Shown one piece after another: positions 1 through 8,682 of a stretch of DNA of 64,000 nucleotides (position 1 is its first letter; the number at the start of each line of letters is the position of its first letter). Below the pieces are notes generated by a model. The model did no database searches. It was not told the origin of the DNA and was given only the letters and a program-made list of their open reading frames with translations. The position numbers were made by a program, and so were the translations under genes. This DNA is from Ruegeria discodermiae (GTDB lineage Bacteria; Pseudomonadota; Alphaproteobacteria; Rhodobacterales; Rhodobacteraceae). The stretch is from NCBI RefSeq assembly GCF_030758345.1, contig NZ_JAVAMO010000015.1, positions 1 to 64,000 of the forward strand, given 5' to 3'.

Positions 1-60
1 CTTCGGCTTCGGCTTCGGCTTCGGCTTCGGCTTCGGCTTCGGCTTCGGCTTCGGCTTCGG
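1..60. repeat. Ten tandem copies of the hexamer CTTCGG
   Basis: Positions 1-60 are ten perfect head-to-tail copies of CTTCGG, and the array probably continues past the left edge. On the minus strand it reads as alternating Glu and Ala codons inside the partial gene ending at 211. Perfect hexamers keep the frame, so slippage would change only the length of the acidic linker. Confidence 0.95.
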
Positions 61-211
61 AAGTTACCTCCTCTGCGACCGCATCCGTGTCAACAGCTTG
101 GTCAGCCTCGCCCTCGGGCAGCTCAGTGGCATCGGCATTTTCAACTGCCTCTGCCGAGTCAGCCTCGGATGAGGTCTCCTTGCTGATCTCAGTCTTTTTC
201 TTACCGGCCAC
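1..211 (-). CDS. Mitofilin-like (COG4223-type) membrane protein, N-terminal part
   Basis: Only the N-terminus is in the window. I chose the GTG at 209-211 because a GGGGGA Shine-Dalgarno lies about 8 nt upstream and the nearby ATG runs into a stop after five codons. The peptide starts VAGKKKTEISKETSS, turns strongly acidic (Glu, Asp, Ala) and then enters the Glu-Ala repeat. A lysine-rich start followed by a long acidic linker next to hemD is typical of the Rhodobacterales mitofilin-domain protein encoded between hemD and hemY. That identification rests on gene order and composition. The membrane segment and mitofilin domain would lie outside the window. It is downstream of hemD on the same strand with a 54-nt gap, so co-transcription is likely. 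Confidence 0.6.
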   Translation of the reverse strand, partial: MAGKKKTEISKETSSEADSAEAVENADATELPEGEADQAVDTDAVAEEVTSEAEAEAEAEAEAEAEAEAE

Positions 212-265
212 CGAGCATTTCCCCCGTGATTCTGAAAATTATTAAACACCAGACCCTTGCAAAGA

Positions 266-991
266 CTAATGCGCGTCCGTGCGGCCCTCAACCCGGTTCA
301 CCCGTTTGACGGACAATTCAACGATTTTTCTCATCGCAGCACTGTCCGGGCGATCTGCGATCAGTAGGTTTTGAAAGGTTAATGTTTCAAGGGGTTCTGC
401 CACGGCGGGGCTGAGGGCTGTCAGCCAAAGTGGCGCGCGAATACGAGCGGTTTCGGCAAATTGTCGCGCCGTACGTGGCGAGAATAGTGGCGCGACAACA
501 GGATCGGACCCGGCCAGAACCTGGACCGCTGCGTCGGTCAGGGGCTGCAGGGATTGATCGTAAATCGCCTGTTCATCACACGAGGTACCCGCGCGTGACA
601 GGTTCTTGGCAATCTCGCCCCGCGCATGTACGCCCCGCAGATGCAATAGCGGCGCGTCAGGTTTTTCCCTTGTTAGGGTCGAAATCAGCTGCTGCGCCGT
701 ATCGCCTGATTGTGTTGTAGGCCATCCCGCGTCGCGCGCAGCATCGGTGGTCGCCGCCCCGACGCAATAACAAGCCAGATCGCGCGTCTGGATCAGGTCG
801 CCAGCGATCGCAACAGCATTGGCTGAGGTGAAGACGAGCCCGCGAACAGTCGACAGATCGAGCACGACATCCAGGGGACAGATTTCGATCAGCGGCGAAA
901 AGACCGGTGTCAACTGCTCCAAAACCTCGGGAGGCAAGCCAGCAATGAACCGTTCGGAGGCGGCGCGCGCGCGTGTCATCAGCAGATGCAT
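266..991 (-). CDS. hemD: Uroporphyrinogen-III synthase
   Basis: Uroporphyrinogen-III synthase closes hydroxymethylbilane to uroporphyrinogen III in heme, siroheme and bacteriochlorophyll synthesis. The 241-residue product opens [15 protein letters not shown], the usual LLxTRP-like first strand. It also has [10 protein letters not shown] near residue 53 and [12 protein letters not shown] near 119, both characteristic of this fast-diverging family. The same frame stays open further upstream, but that part overlaps tsaD on the other strand, so the ATG at 991 was chosen. It is divergent from tsaD with 86 nt between starts. hemC is not next to it. The mitofilin-like gene follows on the same strand. 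Confidence 0.88.
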   Translation of the reverse strand: MHLLMTRARAASERFIAGLPPEVLEQLTPVFSPLIEICPLDVVLDLSTVRGLVFTSANAVAIAGDLIQTRDLACYCVGAATTDAARDAGWPTTQSGDTAQQLISTLTREKPDAPLLHLRGVHARGEIAKNLSRAGTSCDEQAIYDQSLQPLTDAAVQVLAGSDPVVAPLFSPRTARQFAETARIRAPLWLTALSPAVAEPLETLTFQNLLIADRPDSAAMRKIVELSVKRVNRVEGRTDAH

Positions 992-1077
992 CTTGGTGTG
1001 GCCTTCCGCCTCGGGATTGTTTGCCGGAACGCGGGATGCTACCCCGCAGCGGATATCCGATGCAATCCCGGGGATGC

Positions 1078-2175
1078 ATGACACCACATCTGACAATATT
1101 GGGACTGGAAAGCAGCTGTGACGATACGGCCGCCGCCATCGTGCGTCAGACCGAGGGTGACGCGCCAGAGATCCTGTCCTCCATCGTATATGGGCAGACC
1201 GATCTGCATGCGGATTTCGGCGGCGTGGTGCCAGAGATCGCAGCGCGCGCGCATGCCGAAAAGCTTGATTTAGCAGTGTCCGAGGCGTTGGCGGCTGCTC
1301 AGGTGACGCTGACAGAACTCGACGCCATCGCGGTGACTGCCGGGCCGGGGCTGATCGGCGGGGTTCTGTCGGGCGTGATGTGCGCCAAGGGGCTGAGCGC
1401 CGCAACCGGGCTGCCATTGATCGGGGTAAACCACCTGGCCGGTCATGCACTGACGCCGCGCCTGACCGATGCGGTGGCGTTTCCCTATCTGATGCTGCTC
1501 GTCTCAGGCGGACATTGCCAGTATCTGATTGCGCGCGGTCCCGAAGAGTTCACCCGCCTTGGCGGCACCATTGATGACGCTCCAGGTGAGGCCTTTGACA
1601 AGACCGCCCGACTGCTGGGGTTGCCTCAACCCGGTGGTCCTGCGGTAGAAGCTGAGGCAAAGAGCGGCGACCCGAAACAGTTCCGTTTCCCGCGCCCGCT
1701 GCTGAATCGCCCCGATTGCAATCTGTCGTTTTCGGGGCTGAAAACAGCCGTACTACGAGCCCGCGATCAGATTGTGGCCGACAAGGGCGGCCTGACCAGA
1801 CAGGATCGCGCCGATCTCTGCTCCGGGTTTCAACAGGCGGTCTCGGACACTTTGACCGAGAAGACGCGGCGTGCAATCAGGCTCTATATTGCGGAAAACC
1901 CGTCTGAGCCCGTGGTTGCCGTGGCGGGTGGTGTTGCCGCCAACGGCACGATACGGGCCGCGCTGAAGACGCTATGCGAAGAGACCGGCGCGCGGTTTCT
2001 GGCGCCGCCGCTGGCACTTTGCACCGACAACGCCGCGATGATCGCTTATGCCGGGCTGGAACGGTTTCGCGTCGGCGCACGCGATGGCATGGAGCTTGCT
2101 GCGCGACCACGCTGGCCACTCGACAAGACAAGCCCGGCTCTATTGGGCAGCGGCAAGAAAGGGGCCAAGGCATGA
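1078..2175 (+). CDS. tsaD: tRNA N6-threonylcarbamoyladenosine transferase TsaD
   Basis: TsaD transfers the threonylcarbamoyl group to A37 of ANN-decoding tRNAs, working with TsaB and TsaE. The 365-residue product begins with the ASKHA signature [16 protein letters not shown], has the metal-binding NHLAGH (H-x3-H) near residue 120, the phosphate loop [10 protein letters not shown], and [10 protein letters not shown] towards the C-terminus. Length is normal. The start is ATG 1078, which puts the ESSCDD motif at about residue 11 as in homologues; upstream in-frame ATGs would add an unrelated leader. It overlaps gpsA by 4 nt (ATGA), showing tight translational coupling. Confidence 0.96.
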   Translation: MTPHLTILGLESSCDDTAAAIVRQTEGDAPEILSSIVYGQTDLHADFGGVVPEIAARAHAEKLDLAVSEALAAAQVTLTELDAIAVTAGPGLIGGVLSGVMCAKGLSAATGLPLIGVNHLAGHALTPRLTDAVAFPYLMLLVSGGHCQYLIARGPEEFTRLGGTIDDAPGEAFDKTARLLGLPQPGGPAVEAEAKSGDPKQFRFPRPLLNRPDCNLSFSGLKTAVLRARDQIVADKGGLTRQDRADLCSGFQQAVSDTLTEKTRRAIRLYIAENPSEPVVAVAGGVAANGTIRAALKTLCEETGARFLAPPLALCTDNAAMIAYAGLERFRVGARDGMELAARPRWPLDKTSPALLGSGKKGAKA

Positions 2176-3134
2176 GCATTTCGGTTCTGGGAGCTGGCGC
2201 GTTCGGCACCGCCTTGGCTGTGTCGCTTGCTGGGAACGGGCCGGTGACGCTCTGGTCCAGATCGCATGCGCAGGCCGATGCAATGCGCAGGGCGCGCGAA
2301 AATGCCGGGCGTCTGCCGGGAGTGCTCTTGCCAGAAGCACTGACCGTCAGTGATGATTTGCACATGGCAGCGCAGAATCGGACACTATTGCTGGCCGTTC
2401 CGATGCAGAAACTGCGCGCTTTCCTCAACGATCATACCGAGGCTCTAAGGGACAGGTCTCTGGTCGCGTGCTGTAAGGGGATCGAGATGAAAACTGGGCT
2501 GGGCCCAATCGCGGTGATGTCTGATGTTTTGCGCAATGCTCGCACTGCCCTGCTGACCGGGCCAAGCTTTGCCGATGACATCGCGCGTGGCCTGCCTACG
2601 GCACTGACTCTGGCTTGTGCCGAGACGGTTTTGGGGGCGGAACTGCAACATGATCTGACAACCGCGAACCTGCGGCTTTATCGCACGAATGATACGATCG
2701 GGGCCGAGCTTGGCGGGGCGCTGAAAAACGTAATGGCGATCGCCTGCGGCACGGTGATGGGCGCAGGGTTGGGCGACAGCGCCCGCGCCGCCCTGATGAC
2801 GCGCGGCTATGCGGAAATGCAACGTTTTGCGCTGGCCTGCGGGGCGCAGCCCGAAACGCTTGCGGGGCTGAGCGGCTTTGGCGATCTGACGCTCACCTGC
2901 ACCTCGGACCTATCGCGCAACTATCGCCTTGGCCTGTCCTTGGGTCGGTCCGAGGGGTTCGATCCTTCGGTCACGGTCGAGGGGGCGGCGACCGCTTATG
3001 CCGTTGTTGCGCGGGCGGAGGAGATGGGGATCGACATGCCGATCTCACGCTGTGTGACCGGGCTGCTGGATGGCGTCTTGACCCCGGATGCGGCGATGGC
3101 GCAACTTCTGGCACGACCGCTCAAGGAGGAATAA
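2172..3134 (+). CDS. gpsA: Glycerol-3-phosphate dehydrogenase [NAD(P)+]
   Basis: GpsA reduces dihydroxyacetone phosphate to sn-glycerol-3-phosphate, the backbone for phospholipids. The 320-residue product has the N-terminal Rossmann motif [10 protein letters not shown] at residues 7-16, the [16 protein letters not shown] segment, the catalytic lysine in [15 protein letters not shown], and the C-terminal [12 protein letters not shown] with VEGAATA. All expected landmarks are present and length is normal. The ATG at 2172 overlaps the tsaD stop and puts the Rossmann strand right at the N-terminus. The YciI gene follows after one nucleotide, so tsaD, gpsA, the YciI gene and the EVE gene look like one transcript. 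Confidence 0.96.
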   Translation: MSISVLGAGAFGTALAVSLAGNGPVTLWSRSHAQADAMRRARENAGRLPGVLLPEALTVSDDLHMAAQNRTLLLAVPMQKLRAFLNDHTEALRDRSLVACCKGIEMKTGLGPIAVMSDVLRNARTALLTGPSFADDIARGLPTALTLACAETVLGAELQHDLTTANLRLYRTNDTIGAELGGALKNVMAIACGTVMGAGLGDSARAALMTRGYAEMQRFALACGAQPETLAGLSGFGDLTLTCTSDLSRNYRLGLSLGRSEGFDPSVTVEGAATAYAVVARAEEMGIDMPISRCVTGLLDGVLTPDAAMAQLLARPLKEE

Positions 3135-3135
3135 C

Positions 3136-3405
3136 ATGCTGATAGCCCTGATTGCGCGCGACAAGGATGGCGCGCTGCAAACCCGTCTGGATAACCGCTC
3201 CGCACATCTGGCCTATATCGAGGAAACTGGCGTAGTCGCGCAGGCCGGTCCTTTGCTGGACGGTGACGATATGATCGGATCGCTGATCATTCTGGACGTG
3301 GCGGATATGGCAGCGGCGCAGGCTTGGGCCGATAATGACCCCTATGCGAAAGCAGGGCTGTTTCAATCGGTCGATCTGATCGCCTGGAAGAAGGTGATCG
3401 GGTGA
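3136..3405 (+). CDS. YciI-like protein
   Basis: An 89-residue YciI-like (YCII domain) protein with a ferredoxin-like alpha+beta fold. It begins MLIALIARDKDGALQTRLDN, followed by RSAHLAYIEE, which supplies the conserved histidine of the family, and GPLLDGD and WADNDPYAKAGLF towards the end. A perfect AAGGAGG lies 6 nt before the ATG. The biochemical role of chromosomal YciI proteins at this locus is not established. Being locked between gpsA and the EVE-domain gene (the stop overlaps the next start by 1 nt) suggests a housekeeping role rather than an accessory one. Confidence 0.9.
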   Translation: MLIALIARDKDGALQTRLDNRSAHLAYIEETGVVAQAGPLLDGDDMIGSLIILDVADMAAAQAWADNDPYAKAGLFQSVDLIAWKKVIG

Positions 3406-3827
3406 TGGCATATTGGCTGTTCAAATCCGAACCCTCAACCTGGAGCTGGGACCAACAGGTCGCCAAGGGCGAGGCGGGCGAAGAATGGGATGGTGTTCGC
3501 AACTATCAGGCCCGAAATCACATGCGTAACATGAAGCTCGGCGATCGCGGCTTCTTTTATCATTCACAGAAAGAAAAGGCCGTGGTCGGCATTGTCGAGG
3601 TCTGCGCCAAGGCGCATCCCGACAGCACCACCGACGATCCGCGCTGGGAATGCGTGGACATCAAGGCGATCCGGCCCTTCACCGAGCCGGTGACGCTGGA
3701 ACAGGTCAAGGCCGAGGAAACGCTGGGTGAGATGGTGCTGGTCAAAAGCTCGCGCCTGTCGGTTCAACCCGTGACCGAGGCGGAATGGCGCAAAATCTGT
3801 GCCTTGGGGCAGACAGAGGCGGACTGA
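3405..3827 (+). CDS. EVE domain protein (Thy28-like, modified-base reader fold)
   Basis: A 140-residue single-domain EVE protein. It starts MAYWLFKSEPSTWSW, the near-invariant family opening, then WDGVRNYQARNHMR around residue 35, GDRGFFYHSQ near 48 and WECVDIKAI near 80. EVE domains share the PUA/YTH fold and some bind modified bases in DNA or RNA, but the ligand of this standalone form is unproven. A GTG directly upstream (3402) is possible; the ATG at 3405 gives the canonical N-terminus. It overlaps the YciI gene by 1 nt (TGATG). Confidence 0.92.
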   Translation: MAYWLFKSEPSTWSWDQQVAKGEAGEEWDGVRNYQARNHMRNMKLGDRGFFYHSQKEKAVVGIVEVCAKAHPDSTTDDPRWECVDIKAIRPFTEPVTLEQVKAEETLGEMVLVKSSRLSVQPVTEAEWRKICALGQTEAD

Positions 3828-3869
3828 TCGGGCATCTTGGGCGCAAGTCCAATAGCGGAGAAGTCAGTA

Positions 3870-4265
3870 ATGGAAGTGCTCAACATCCTCGTCGCTGCAG
3901 TTGCGGCATTTGCCATCGGGTCGGTCTGGTACATGAAGCTGGCCGAGCCCTGGATGGAGGCCTCGGGCGTGCCGCGCGGGCCGGATGGCCAGCCCGAAGG
4001 CGGGATGAACCCCAAGATCTTTGCGATCGGCTTTGTGCTGCAACTGATCGTGGCTGGCATGATGAGCCATGTATTCCGCATGAGCGGGATCGCCTCGATT
4101 GGCGCGGGTCTGATCAGCGGTATCGGGGTTGGGCTGTTCTTCATCTCGCCCTGGATCGCGCTGAACAACATGTACGCCATGCGACCGTTCAAACTGACGC
4201 TGATCGACGGCGGCTATGCCACGCTTGCCTGCGGCGTCATGGGTCTGGTTCTGGCACTGTTCTAG
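3870..4265 (+). CDS. DUF1761 family membrane protein
   Basis: A 131-residue inner-membrane protein with about four hydrophobic helices: near 4-24 (VAAVAAFAIGSVWYM), 52-72 (AIGFVLQLIVAGMMSHVF), 80-102 and 112-131. The GSVWYMKLAEPWM motif after helix one and ISPWIALNNMYAMRP before the last helix match DUF1761 proteins. Function is unknown. The frame can be extended to a TTG at 3837, but the ATG at 3870 follows a GCGGAG ribosome-binding site and directly begins the first helix. It lies 42 nt after the EVE gene and is followed by a GC-rich hairpin. Confidence 0.85.
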   Translation: MEVLNILVAAVAAFAIGSVWYMKLAEPWMEASGVPRGPDGQPEGGMNPKIFAIGFVLQLIVAGMMSHVFRMSGIASIGAGLISGIGVGLFFISPWIALNNMYAMRPFKLTLIDGGYATLACGVMGLVLALF

Positions 4266-4283
4266 GTGATTTTGCGATAAATG

Positions 4284-4315
4284 GGGGAAGGTCCTGACGA
4301 TACAGAACCTTCCCC
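4284..4315 (+). terminator. Hairpin after the DUF1761 gene
   Basis: GGGGAAGGT (4284-4292) pairs with ACCTTCCCC (4307-4315) around a 14-nt loop, 18 nt after the stop codon. No clear T-run follows, so it may be an inefficient terminator or a 3' stability hairpin ending the tsaD-gpsA transcript. Confidence 0.5.
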
Positions 4316-4492
4316 GTCCCCACGTGCTCCCAACTCACCACACGCGAAAAAATTCGAAGGTTTGACCGTCCTGGTCCTTGGCTTCACTATCCGCCAAAAC
4401 GCGGTATTTAGCAAACTCAAAGCAATTCGGATTGAGTTAAAATGCGAAACGCCCACCTGTCCACGGTGGACGTATTCAGGTTTGCGGTCGCG

Positions 4493-4834
4493 TTAGCCGT
4501 AGACCGATTCCTTGCCGAAATGCTTGGTCAGCATGTAGTAGACGACGGCGCGATACTTGTTGCGCTCGGACTTTCCATAAGTCTCGACAACCGAATTGAT
4601 GCCGTCCATCAACTCGGGCCCGTCGGCAAGGCCCAGTTTCTTGATTAGAAAGTTCTTTTTGACCGTTTCCAGCTCGCTGTCCTGGCTGGAGGCAACGGTG
4701 GCGGCATCCGCATCATAGATCGCCGGACCACAGCCGATGGTGACCTTGCTCAGCAGATCCATGTCAGGATCAATCCCGCATTTGTTCTTCAGATCGTCGG
4801 CATATTGCGCGATCAGTTCGTCACGCTTTCCCAT
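4493..4834 (-). CDS. DUF2853 family protein
   Basis: A 113-residue soluble protein, MGKRDELIAQYADDLK at the start, with CGIDPDMDLLSKVTIGCGPAIYD in the first half and AVVYYMLTKHFGKESVYG at the end, matching the small alphaproteobacterial DUF2853 family of unknown function. The start is the ATG at 4834 with AGGGAGA about 8 nt upstream; an upstream in-frame ATG lacks a better site. It stands alone on the minus strand, facing the DUF1761 gene tail to tail and divergent from the DUF899 gene. Confidence 0.85.
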   Translation of the reverse strand: MGKRDELIAQYADDLKNKCGIDPDMDLLSKVTIGCGPAIYDADAATVASSQDSELETVKKNFLIKKLGLADGPELMDGINSVVETYGKSERNKYRAVVYYMLTKHFGKESVYG

Positions 4835-4986
4835 GGCAATTCTCCCTTGATTCTTGTGTGTTTGCGGGTGTCTCAACCCCGCCGCGCAAGCTAGTCAGCC
4901 AGCCAATTCACACAAAGGGAAAAATCCGCGGGGTTCCCCCTATCTGCTACCAGCGCGCAACCTGTTGCGATTTCTTGGATTTTATT

Positions 4987-5002
4987 TTAACATTTAAGTT
5001 AA
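4987..5002 (+). promoter_or_regulatory. Palindromic operator of the ArsR type in front of the DUF899 gene
   Basis: TTAACATTTAAGTTAA lies 31 nt before the DUF899 start, between a weak -35 region and TAATAT (5004-5009), a good -10. It differs in one base from the 16-mer at 51407-51422 upstream of the ArsR gene. Its place between the promoter elements suits repression. Confidence 0.65.
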
Positions 5003-5033
5003 ATAATATTTTGCCAGAGCGAAAGGCCCTGAG

Positions 5034-5681
5034 ATGTCCGCATCATTTCCCAATGAATCATCTGCATATCGCACCGCACGCAATACGCTGTTGCACTCGG
5101 AACTGGAACTTCGCCAGAAGACCGAAGAGGTCGCCGCGCTCCGCCGAAAGCTGCCAAAGGGCGGGGCGATTGCCGAGGATTACGGTTTCCGGGCGCTGAA
5201 TGGGTCCGACGCGCCGCTATCCTCGCTGTTTGGTGATCACGACACGCTTGCGATCTATTCGCTGATGTATGGCCCGAATGCCGATGCGCCCTGCCCGGCT
5301 TGTTCGTCGCTGCTGGATGGGCTTTGTGGTCACGCCGCACAGCTGGCGCGGCGGATGTCGCTGGTCATCGTGGCGCAGAACACGCCGGAAAAGCTGACCG
5401 CCTTGTCCAAGCATATGGGCTGGCAGGCGCTACCGATTTATTCGGCCTTGGGGACCAGCTATCAAAGCGACTATCTGGCAGAGAGTTCCGAGGGCAATCA
5501 GATGCCGATGATGAACGTCTTTTGCCGCGACGAGGACGGCATTCATCACTTCTGGGGGTCCGAGATGCTGTTTGAGCCCAGCCCCTGGCATCCGCGCCAT
5601 ATGGACAGTGTCTGGCCGCTCTGGAATGTGATGGACATGACACCTCAGGGGCGCGGGGATTTCATGCCGTCGCTGCGCTGA
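5034..5681 (+). CDS. DUF899 thioredoxin-like family protein
   Basis: A 215-residue DUF899 protein. It begins with a helical stretch (SELELRQKTEEVAALRRKLPKGGAIAEDYGF), followed by LFGDHDTLAIYSLMYGPNADAPCPACSSLLDGL at about residues 66-98. That segment carries a CPAC active-site-like motif of the thioredoxin fold. SLVIVAQNTPEKL and NVFCRDEDGIHHFWGSEM complete the family pattern. The substrate is unknown. The ATG follows GAAAGGCCCTGAG. DUF899 genes often travel with ArsR and SRPBCC genes; here those are 46 kb away but share the operator sequence, so control by that ArsR protein is the likely link. Confidence 0.9.
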   Translation: MSASFPNESSAYRTARNTLLHSELELRQKTEEVAALRRKLPKGGAIAEDYGFRALNGSDAPLSSLFGDHDTLAIYSLMYGPNADAPCPACSSLLDGLCGHAAQLARRMSLVIVAQNTPEKLTALSKHMGWQALPIYSALGTSYQSDYLAESSEGNQMPMMNVFCRDEDGIHHFWGSEMLFEPSPWHPRHMDSVWPLWNVMDMTPQGRGDFMPSLR

Positions 5682-5725
5682 GGCGGGGAAATGGGGCCGG
5701 GTAGACGCGCCCGGCCCCGCCCGGA

Positions 5726-7114
5726 TCAATACCGGTAGTGTTCGGGCTTATAGGGACCCTCAGGCTTCACGCCGATATAGGCCGCCTGCTCGCTGTCCAT
5801 CTGGGTCAGTTTGACGCCAATGCGATCGAGATGCAGGCGCGCGACCTTTTCATCCAGATGCTTGGGCAGGATGTAGACCTCATTTTTGTATTGATCACCT
5901 TTGGTGAACAGCTCGATCTGCGCCAGAACCTGATTGGTGAAGGAGGCTGACATCACGAAAGACGGATGCCCTGTGGCGTTGCCGAGGTTCAGCAGACGGC
6001 CTTCGGACAGCAGAATGATGCGGTTGCCCGAGGGCATCTCGATCATGTCCACCTGTTCCTTGATGTTGGTCCATTTGTGGTTCTTCAGGCTGGCCACCTG
6101 AATTTCGTTGTCGAAATGGCCGATATTGCCGACGATGGCCATGTCCTTCATCTCGCGCATATGCTCGATGCGGATGACGTCCTTGTTGCCGGTGGTGGTG
6201 ATGAAGACATCGGCACTGGCGACTTCGTCTTCCAGCAGCGTCACTTCGAATCCGTCCATCGCAGCCTGGAGCGCGCAGATCGGGTCGACCTCGGTCACTT
6301 TCACACGGGCGCCGGCACCACGCAGCGAGGCAGCCGAGCCTTTGCCCACATCGCCATAGCCACACACAACAGCAACCTTACCGGCCATCATGGTGTCGGT
6401 GGCGCGGCGGATGCCGTCGACCAGCGATTCCTTACAGCCGTATTTGTTGTCGAATTTCGACTTGGTGACCGAGTCGTTCACGTTGATCGCCGGGAATGGC
6501 AGGTGGCCGTCTTTGACCAGCTGGTACAGACGGTTCACACCGGTGGTGGTCTCCTCGGACACGCCCTGAATCTGGTCGCGCATCTTGGTGAACCAGCCTG
6601 GGCTCGCTTCCATCCGCTTGGCGATCTGCTTCTTGATGACTTCTTCCTCTTCCGAACCGGGAACGGGAATGATGTCTTCACCCGCTTCGGCGCGGGCACC
6701 CAGCAGGATGTACAACGTTGCGTCGCCGCCATCATCCAAGATCATGTTGGGGCCGTCTTCGAACAAGAAGGATTTGTCGAGGTAATCCCAATGCTCTTCC
6801 AGCGTCTGACCCTTGATGGCAAAGACCGGGATACCGGCCTCGGCAATCGCGGCGGCGGCATGGTCCTGGGTCGAAAAGATGTTGCATGACGCCCAGCGCA
6901 CATCGGCACCCAGTTCGACCAGCGTCTCAATCAGAACCGCCGTCTGGATGGTCATGTGCAGCGAACCTACAATGCGCGCACCCTTCAGCGGTTTGCTCTC
7001 ACCATATTCCGCGCGCAAGGACATCAGCCCCGGCATCTCGGTTTCCGCGATATCCAGTTCCTTGCGGCCAAATCCCGCCAGCGAAATGTCTTTGACGATA
7101 TAGTCCCCGGGCAT
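5726..7114 (-). CDS. ahcY: Adenosylhomocysteinase
   Basis: AhcY hydrolyses S-adenosylhomocysteine to adenosine and homocysteine, relieving product inhibition of methyltransferases. The 462-residue product starts [20 protein letters not shown], has the NAD-binding [13 protein letters not shown] motif, [17 protein letters not shown] before it, and ends [13 protein letters not shown] with the cofactor-contacting Lys and Tyr. The roughly 40-residue insert around residues 150-190 ([20 protein letters not shown]) is usual in bacterial enzymes. ATG 7114 follows GGAGCG by about 8 nt. It is a single-gene unit with a structured leader. Confidence 0.97.
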   Translation of the reverse strand: MPGDYIVKDISLAGFGRKELDIAETEMPGLMSLRAEYGESKPLKGARIVGSLHMTIQTAVLIETLVELGADVRWASCNIFSTQDHAAAAIAEAGIPVFAIKGQTLEEHWDYLDKSFLFEDGPNMILDDGGDATLYILLGARAEAGEDIIPVPGSEEEEVIKKQIAKRMEASPGWFTKMRDQIQGVSEETTTGVNRLYQLVKDGHLPFPAINVNDSVTKSKFDNKYGCKESLVDGIRRATDTMMAGKVAVVCGYGDVGKGSAASLRGAGARVKVTEVDPICALQAAMDGFEVTLLEDEVASADVFITTTGNKDVIRIEHMREMKDMAIVGNIGHFDNEIQVASLKNHKWTNIKEQVDMIEMPSGNRIILLSEGRLLNLGNATGHPSFVMSASFTNQVLAQIELFTKGDQYKNEVYILPKHLDEKVARLHLDRIGVKLTQMDSEQAAYIGVKPEGPYKPEHYRY

Positions 7115-7147
7115 TCTGCGCGCTCCATATGCAACAATCAAATCCTG

Positions 7148-7173
7148 CTTGGCCCGTAGCATCCAAAGCTACG
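7148..7173 (-). promoter_or_regulatory. Compact pseudoknot-like leader upstream of ahcY
   Basis: On the minus strand CGTAGC and GCTACG (plus 7155-7173) form a 6-bp stem with loop TTTGGAT. The following CCAAG (plus 7148-7152) can pair with TTTGG of the loop, an H-type pseudoknot about 35 nt before the ahcY start. It does not match the SAH riboswitch consensus as I remember it. Confidence 0.35.
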
Positions 7174-7261
7174 AGAGGCAACGCGATTGAGCATCACAGG
7201 CGCTGGGTAGCGCAGATCGGGGGAGAGGGGGAGGGACGCGTTCGCTAAAACTGGTCCCGGA

Positions 7262-7576
7262 TCAACTTGGCGTACCGTCTGGGATGACGAGCGGAACAGC
7301 CTCGAAGAAATCAGTGCCGGCGGCGACAATACAGGAAATGCCGTTGGCCTGGGTTAGGAGTACGGTGAATGTGCCGGTTTCTTCAGATGTCCAGATCTCC
7401 ATCACCGAGTGTGAGCCTCGTACATTCTGAAGACCGCCGACCTTTAATTCTTCGGCATATTTGTCTTTCAGATTGGCGACAACACTGTCGCGGGCTCCGC
7501 AAGAGGCGGCAAAGGCAGGCGGCGCGGTGGCGGCCATACCGAAAGTCAGGGCAACACCCAACAAACGCTTGAACAT
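7262..7576 (-). CDS. Small exported protein of unknown function
   Basis: A 104-residue protein with a clear Sec signal peptide (MFKRLLGVALTFGMAATAPPAFA, cleavage after about residue 23). The mature part has two cysteines (in ASCGARDSV and GISCIVAAG) that could form a disulfide, and TGTFTVLLTQANGISCIVAAG resembles small periplasmic proteins annotated as hypothetical in Rhodobacteraceae. A good AAAGGAGC ribosome-binding site precedes the ATG. It is upstream of ahcY on the same strand but separated by about 147 nt. No function can be assigned. Confidence 0.75.
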   Translation of the reverse strand: MFKRLLGVALTFGMAATAPPAFAASCGARDSVVANLKDKYAEELKVGGLQNVRGSHSVMEIWTSEETGTFTVLLTQANGISCIVAAGTDFFEAVPLVIPDGTPS

Positions 7577-7785
7577 AACAAGCTCCTTTCGTTACAGGTT
7601 TCTGTCTGAGAGGACCGCCCAGGGAGGATAAAATGGCGTCCCCCTCGATTAATATATCGTGATCCCGCACCCATTTTTCAAACCACGGGCGCTCAATAAT
7701 TTGTTCGCAATGCGTGATCAGGATAGGGAACATTGTGCGATCGAATTGTGGCAAAAACATGGCAAACACGAAGGGCTGTGGCTGA

Positions 7786-8379
7786 ATGGCAACGCAAACA
7801 CGGGCTTGGCAGCGGATGTTATCGGGGCGTAGACTGGACTTACTGGATCCGACCCCGGTTGATATCGAGATCGAAGATATCGCTCACGGACTGGCATTCG
7901 TGGCCCGCTGGAACGGTCAAACCAAGGGTGATTTCGCCTATTCCGTGGCCGAACATTCCTTGCTGGTCGAGGCGCTTTTTGGCCGAATTGCCCCCAAGGC
8001 GCCCGCAAAATGGCGGCTGGCGGCCCTGCTGCACGACGCACCGGAATATGTGATCGGCGACATGATCTCGCCGGTGAAATCCGCTGTGGGCCCGGATTAC
8101 GGCAAACTGGACGACCGGTTGGCCGCCGCGATCCATATCCGCTTCGGCCTACCCGCTGCGGTGCCGCAAACGGTGAAACGCCAAATCAAGAAAGCCGACA
8201 AGATCAGCGCCTGGATGGAAGCAACCCAGATCGCCGGGTTTTCCGAGGTTGAAGCCTCCAAGTTCTTCGGCCGCCCGGACAAAGCGGTGATGGAGGGGCT
8301 GCAGATCACGCTGCGCCCACCGGTGGAGGTACGGCGGGCGTATGCGGATCGGCACGGGGCGTTGTTGGCCTTGATTTGA
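7786..8379 (+). CDS. HD domain phosphohydrolase (YfbR-like)
   Basis: A 197-residue HD-superfamily protein. Metal ligands are visible as His57 in SVAEHSLLVE and His83-Asp84 in LLHDAPEYVIGD, the arrangement of YfbR-like 5'-deoxynucleotidases, which act on deoxynucleoside monophosphates. The C-terminal half is helical (TVKRQIKKADKISAWMEATQIAGF) with a second conserved Asp in KKADK. The substrate is inferred from the family only. The gene is monocistronic, converges with the S10 operon and is followed by an inverted repeat. Confidence 0.88.
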   Translation: MATQTRAWQRMLSGRRLDLLDPTPVDIEIEDIAHGLAFVARWNGQTKGDFAYSVAEHSLLVEALFGRIAPKAPAKWRLAALLHDAPEYVIGDMISPVKSAVGPDYGKLDDRLAAAIHIRFGLPAAVPQTVKRQIKKADKISAWMEATQIAGFSEVEASKFFGRPDKAVMEGLQITLRPPVEVRRAYADRHGALLALI

Positions 8380-8400
8380 ACGTATGGCTTCGCACCGATG

Positions 8401-8423
8401 TCAACAAAAGCCAACTTTGTTGA
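8401..8423 (+). terminator. AT-rich inverted repeat after the HD gene
   Basis: TCAACAAA (8401-8408) and TTTGTTGA (8416-8423) form an 8-bp stem with a 7-nt loop, 21 nt after the HD stop. The low GC content and the A-run after it make it a weak terminator; it could also be a remnant of a mobile-element end. The rest of 8424-8627 shows no gene. Confidence 0.35.
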
Positions 8424-8627
8424 AAAAGCCGTCCGCTTTCGAGTGCCTTACGGGTTGGTCAGACCAGGCTGTCCCTTACAGCGCGCGCATCGCACTTGGA
8501 TTGGCTGATCCGCAAGGGTCAGTTCGGATCTTTGACAAACGGACTCCGTTAATTTGCAAACCTCGCTGGATAGAGGCGCCCGATCAGCGCGTTAGCTTTG
8601 AACAACGGCAACGTTTGCGACGGATCA

Positions 8628-8657
8628 CAAAATAGGCCCCCGCTTTCGCGAGGGCCT
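8628..8657 (-). terminator. Rho-independent terminator closing the short S10 operon
   Basis: On the minus strand AGGCCC..CGC GAAA GCG..GGGCCT (plus 8634-8657, one mismatch, GAAA tetraloop) is followed by TATTTT. It begins 26 nt after the rplW stop. No rplB follows within the window. Confidence 0.85.
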
Positions 8658-8682
8658 GCTTTTCTTGCCAAAGACGTTTCGA

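Noticed and set aside
7115-7260. Known SAH or SAM-II riboswitch upstream of ahcY
   Set aside because: The conserved core sequences, as far as I remember them, are not present; only a generic pseudoknot is possible.
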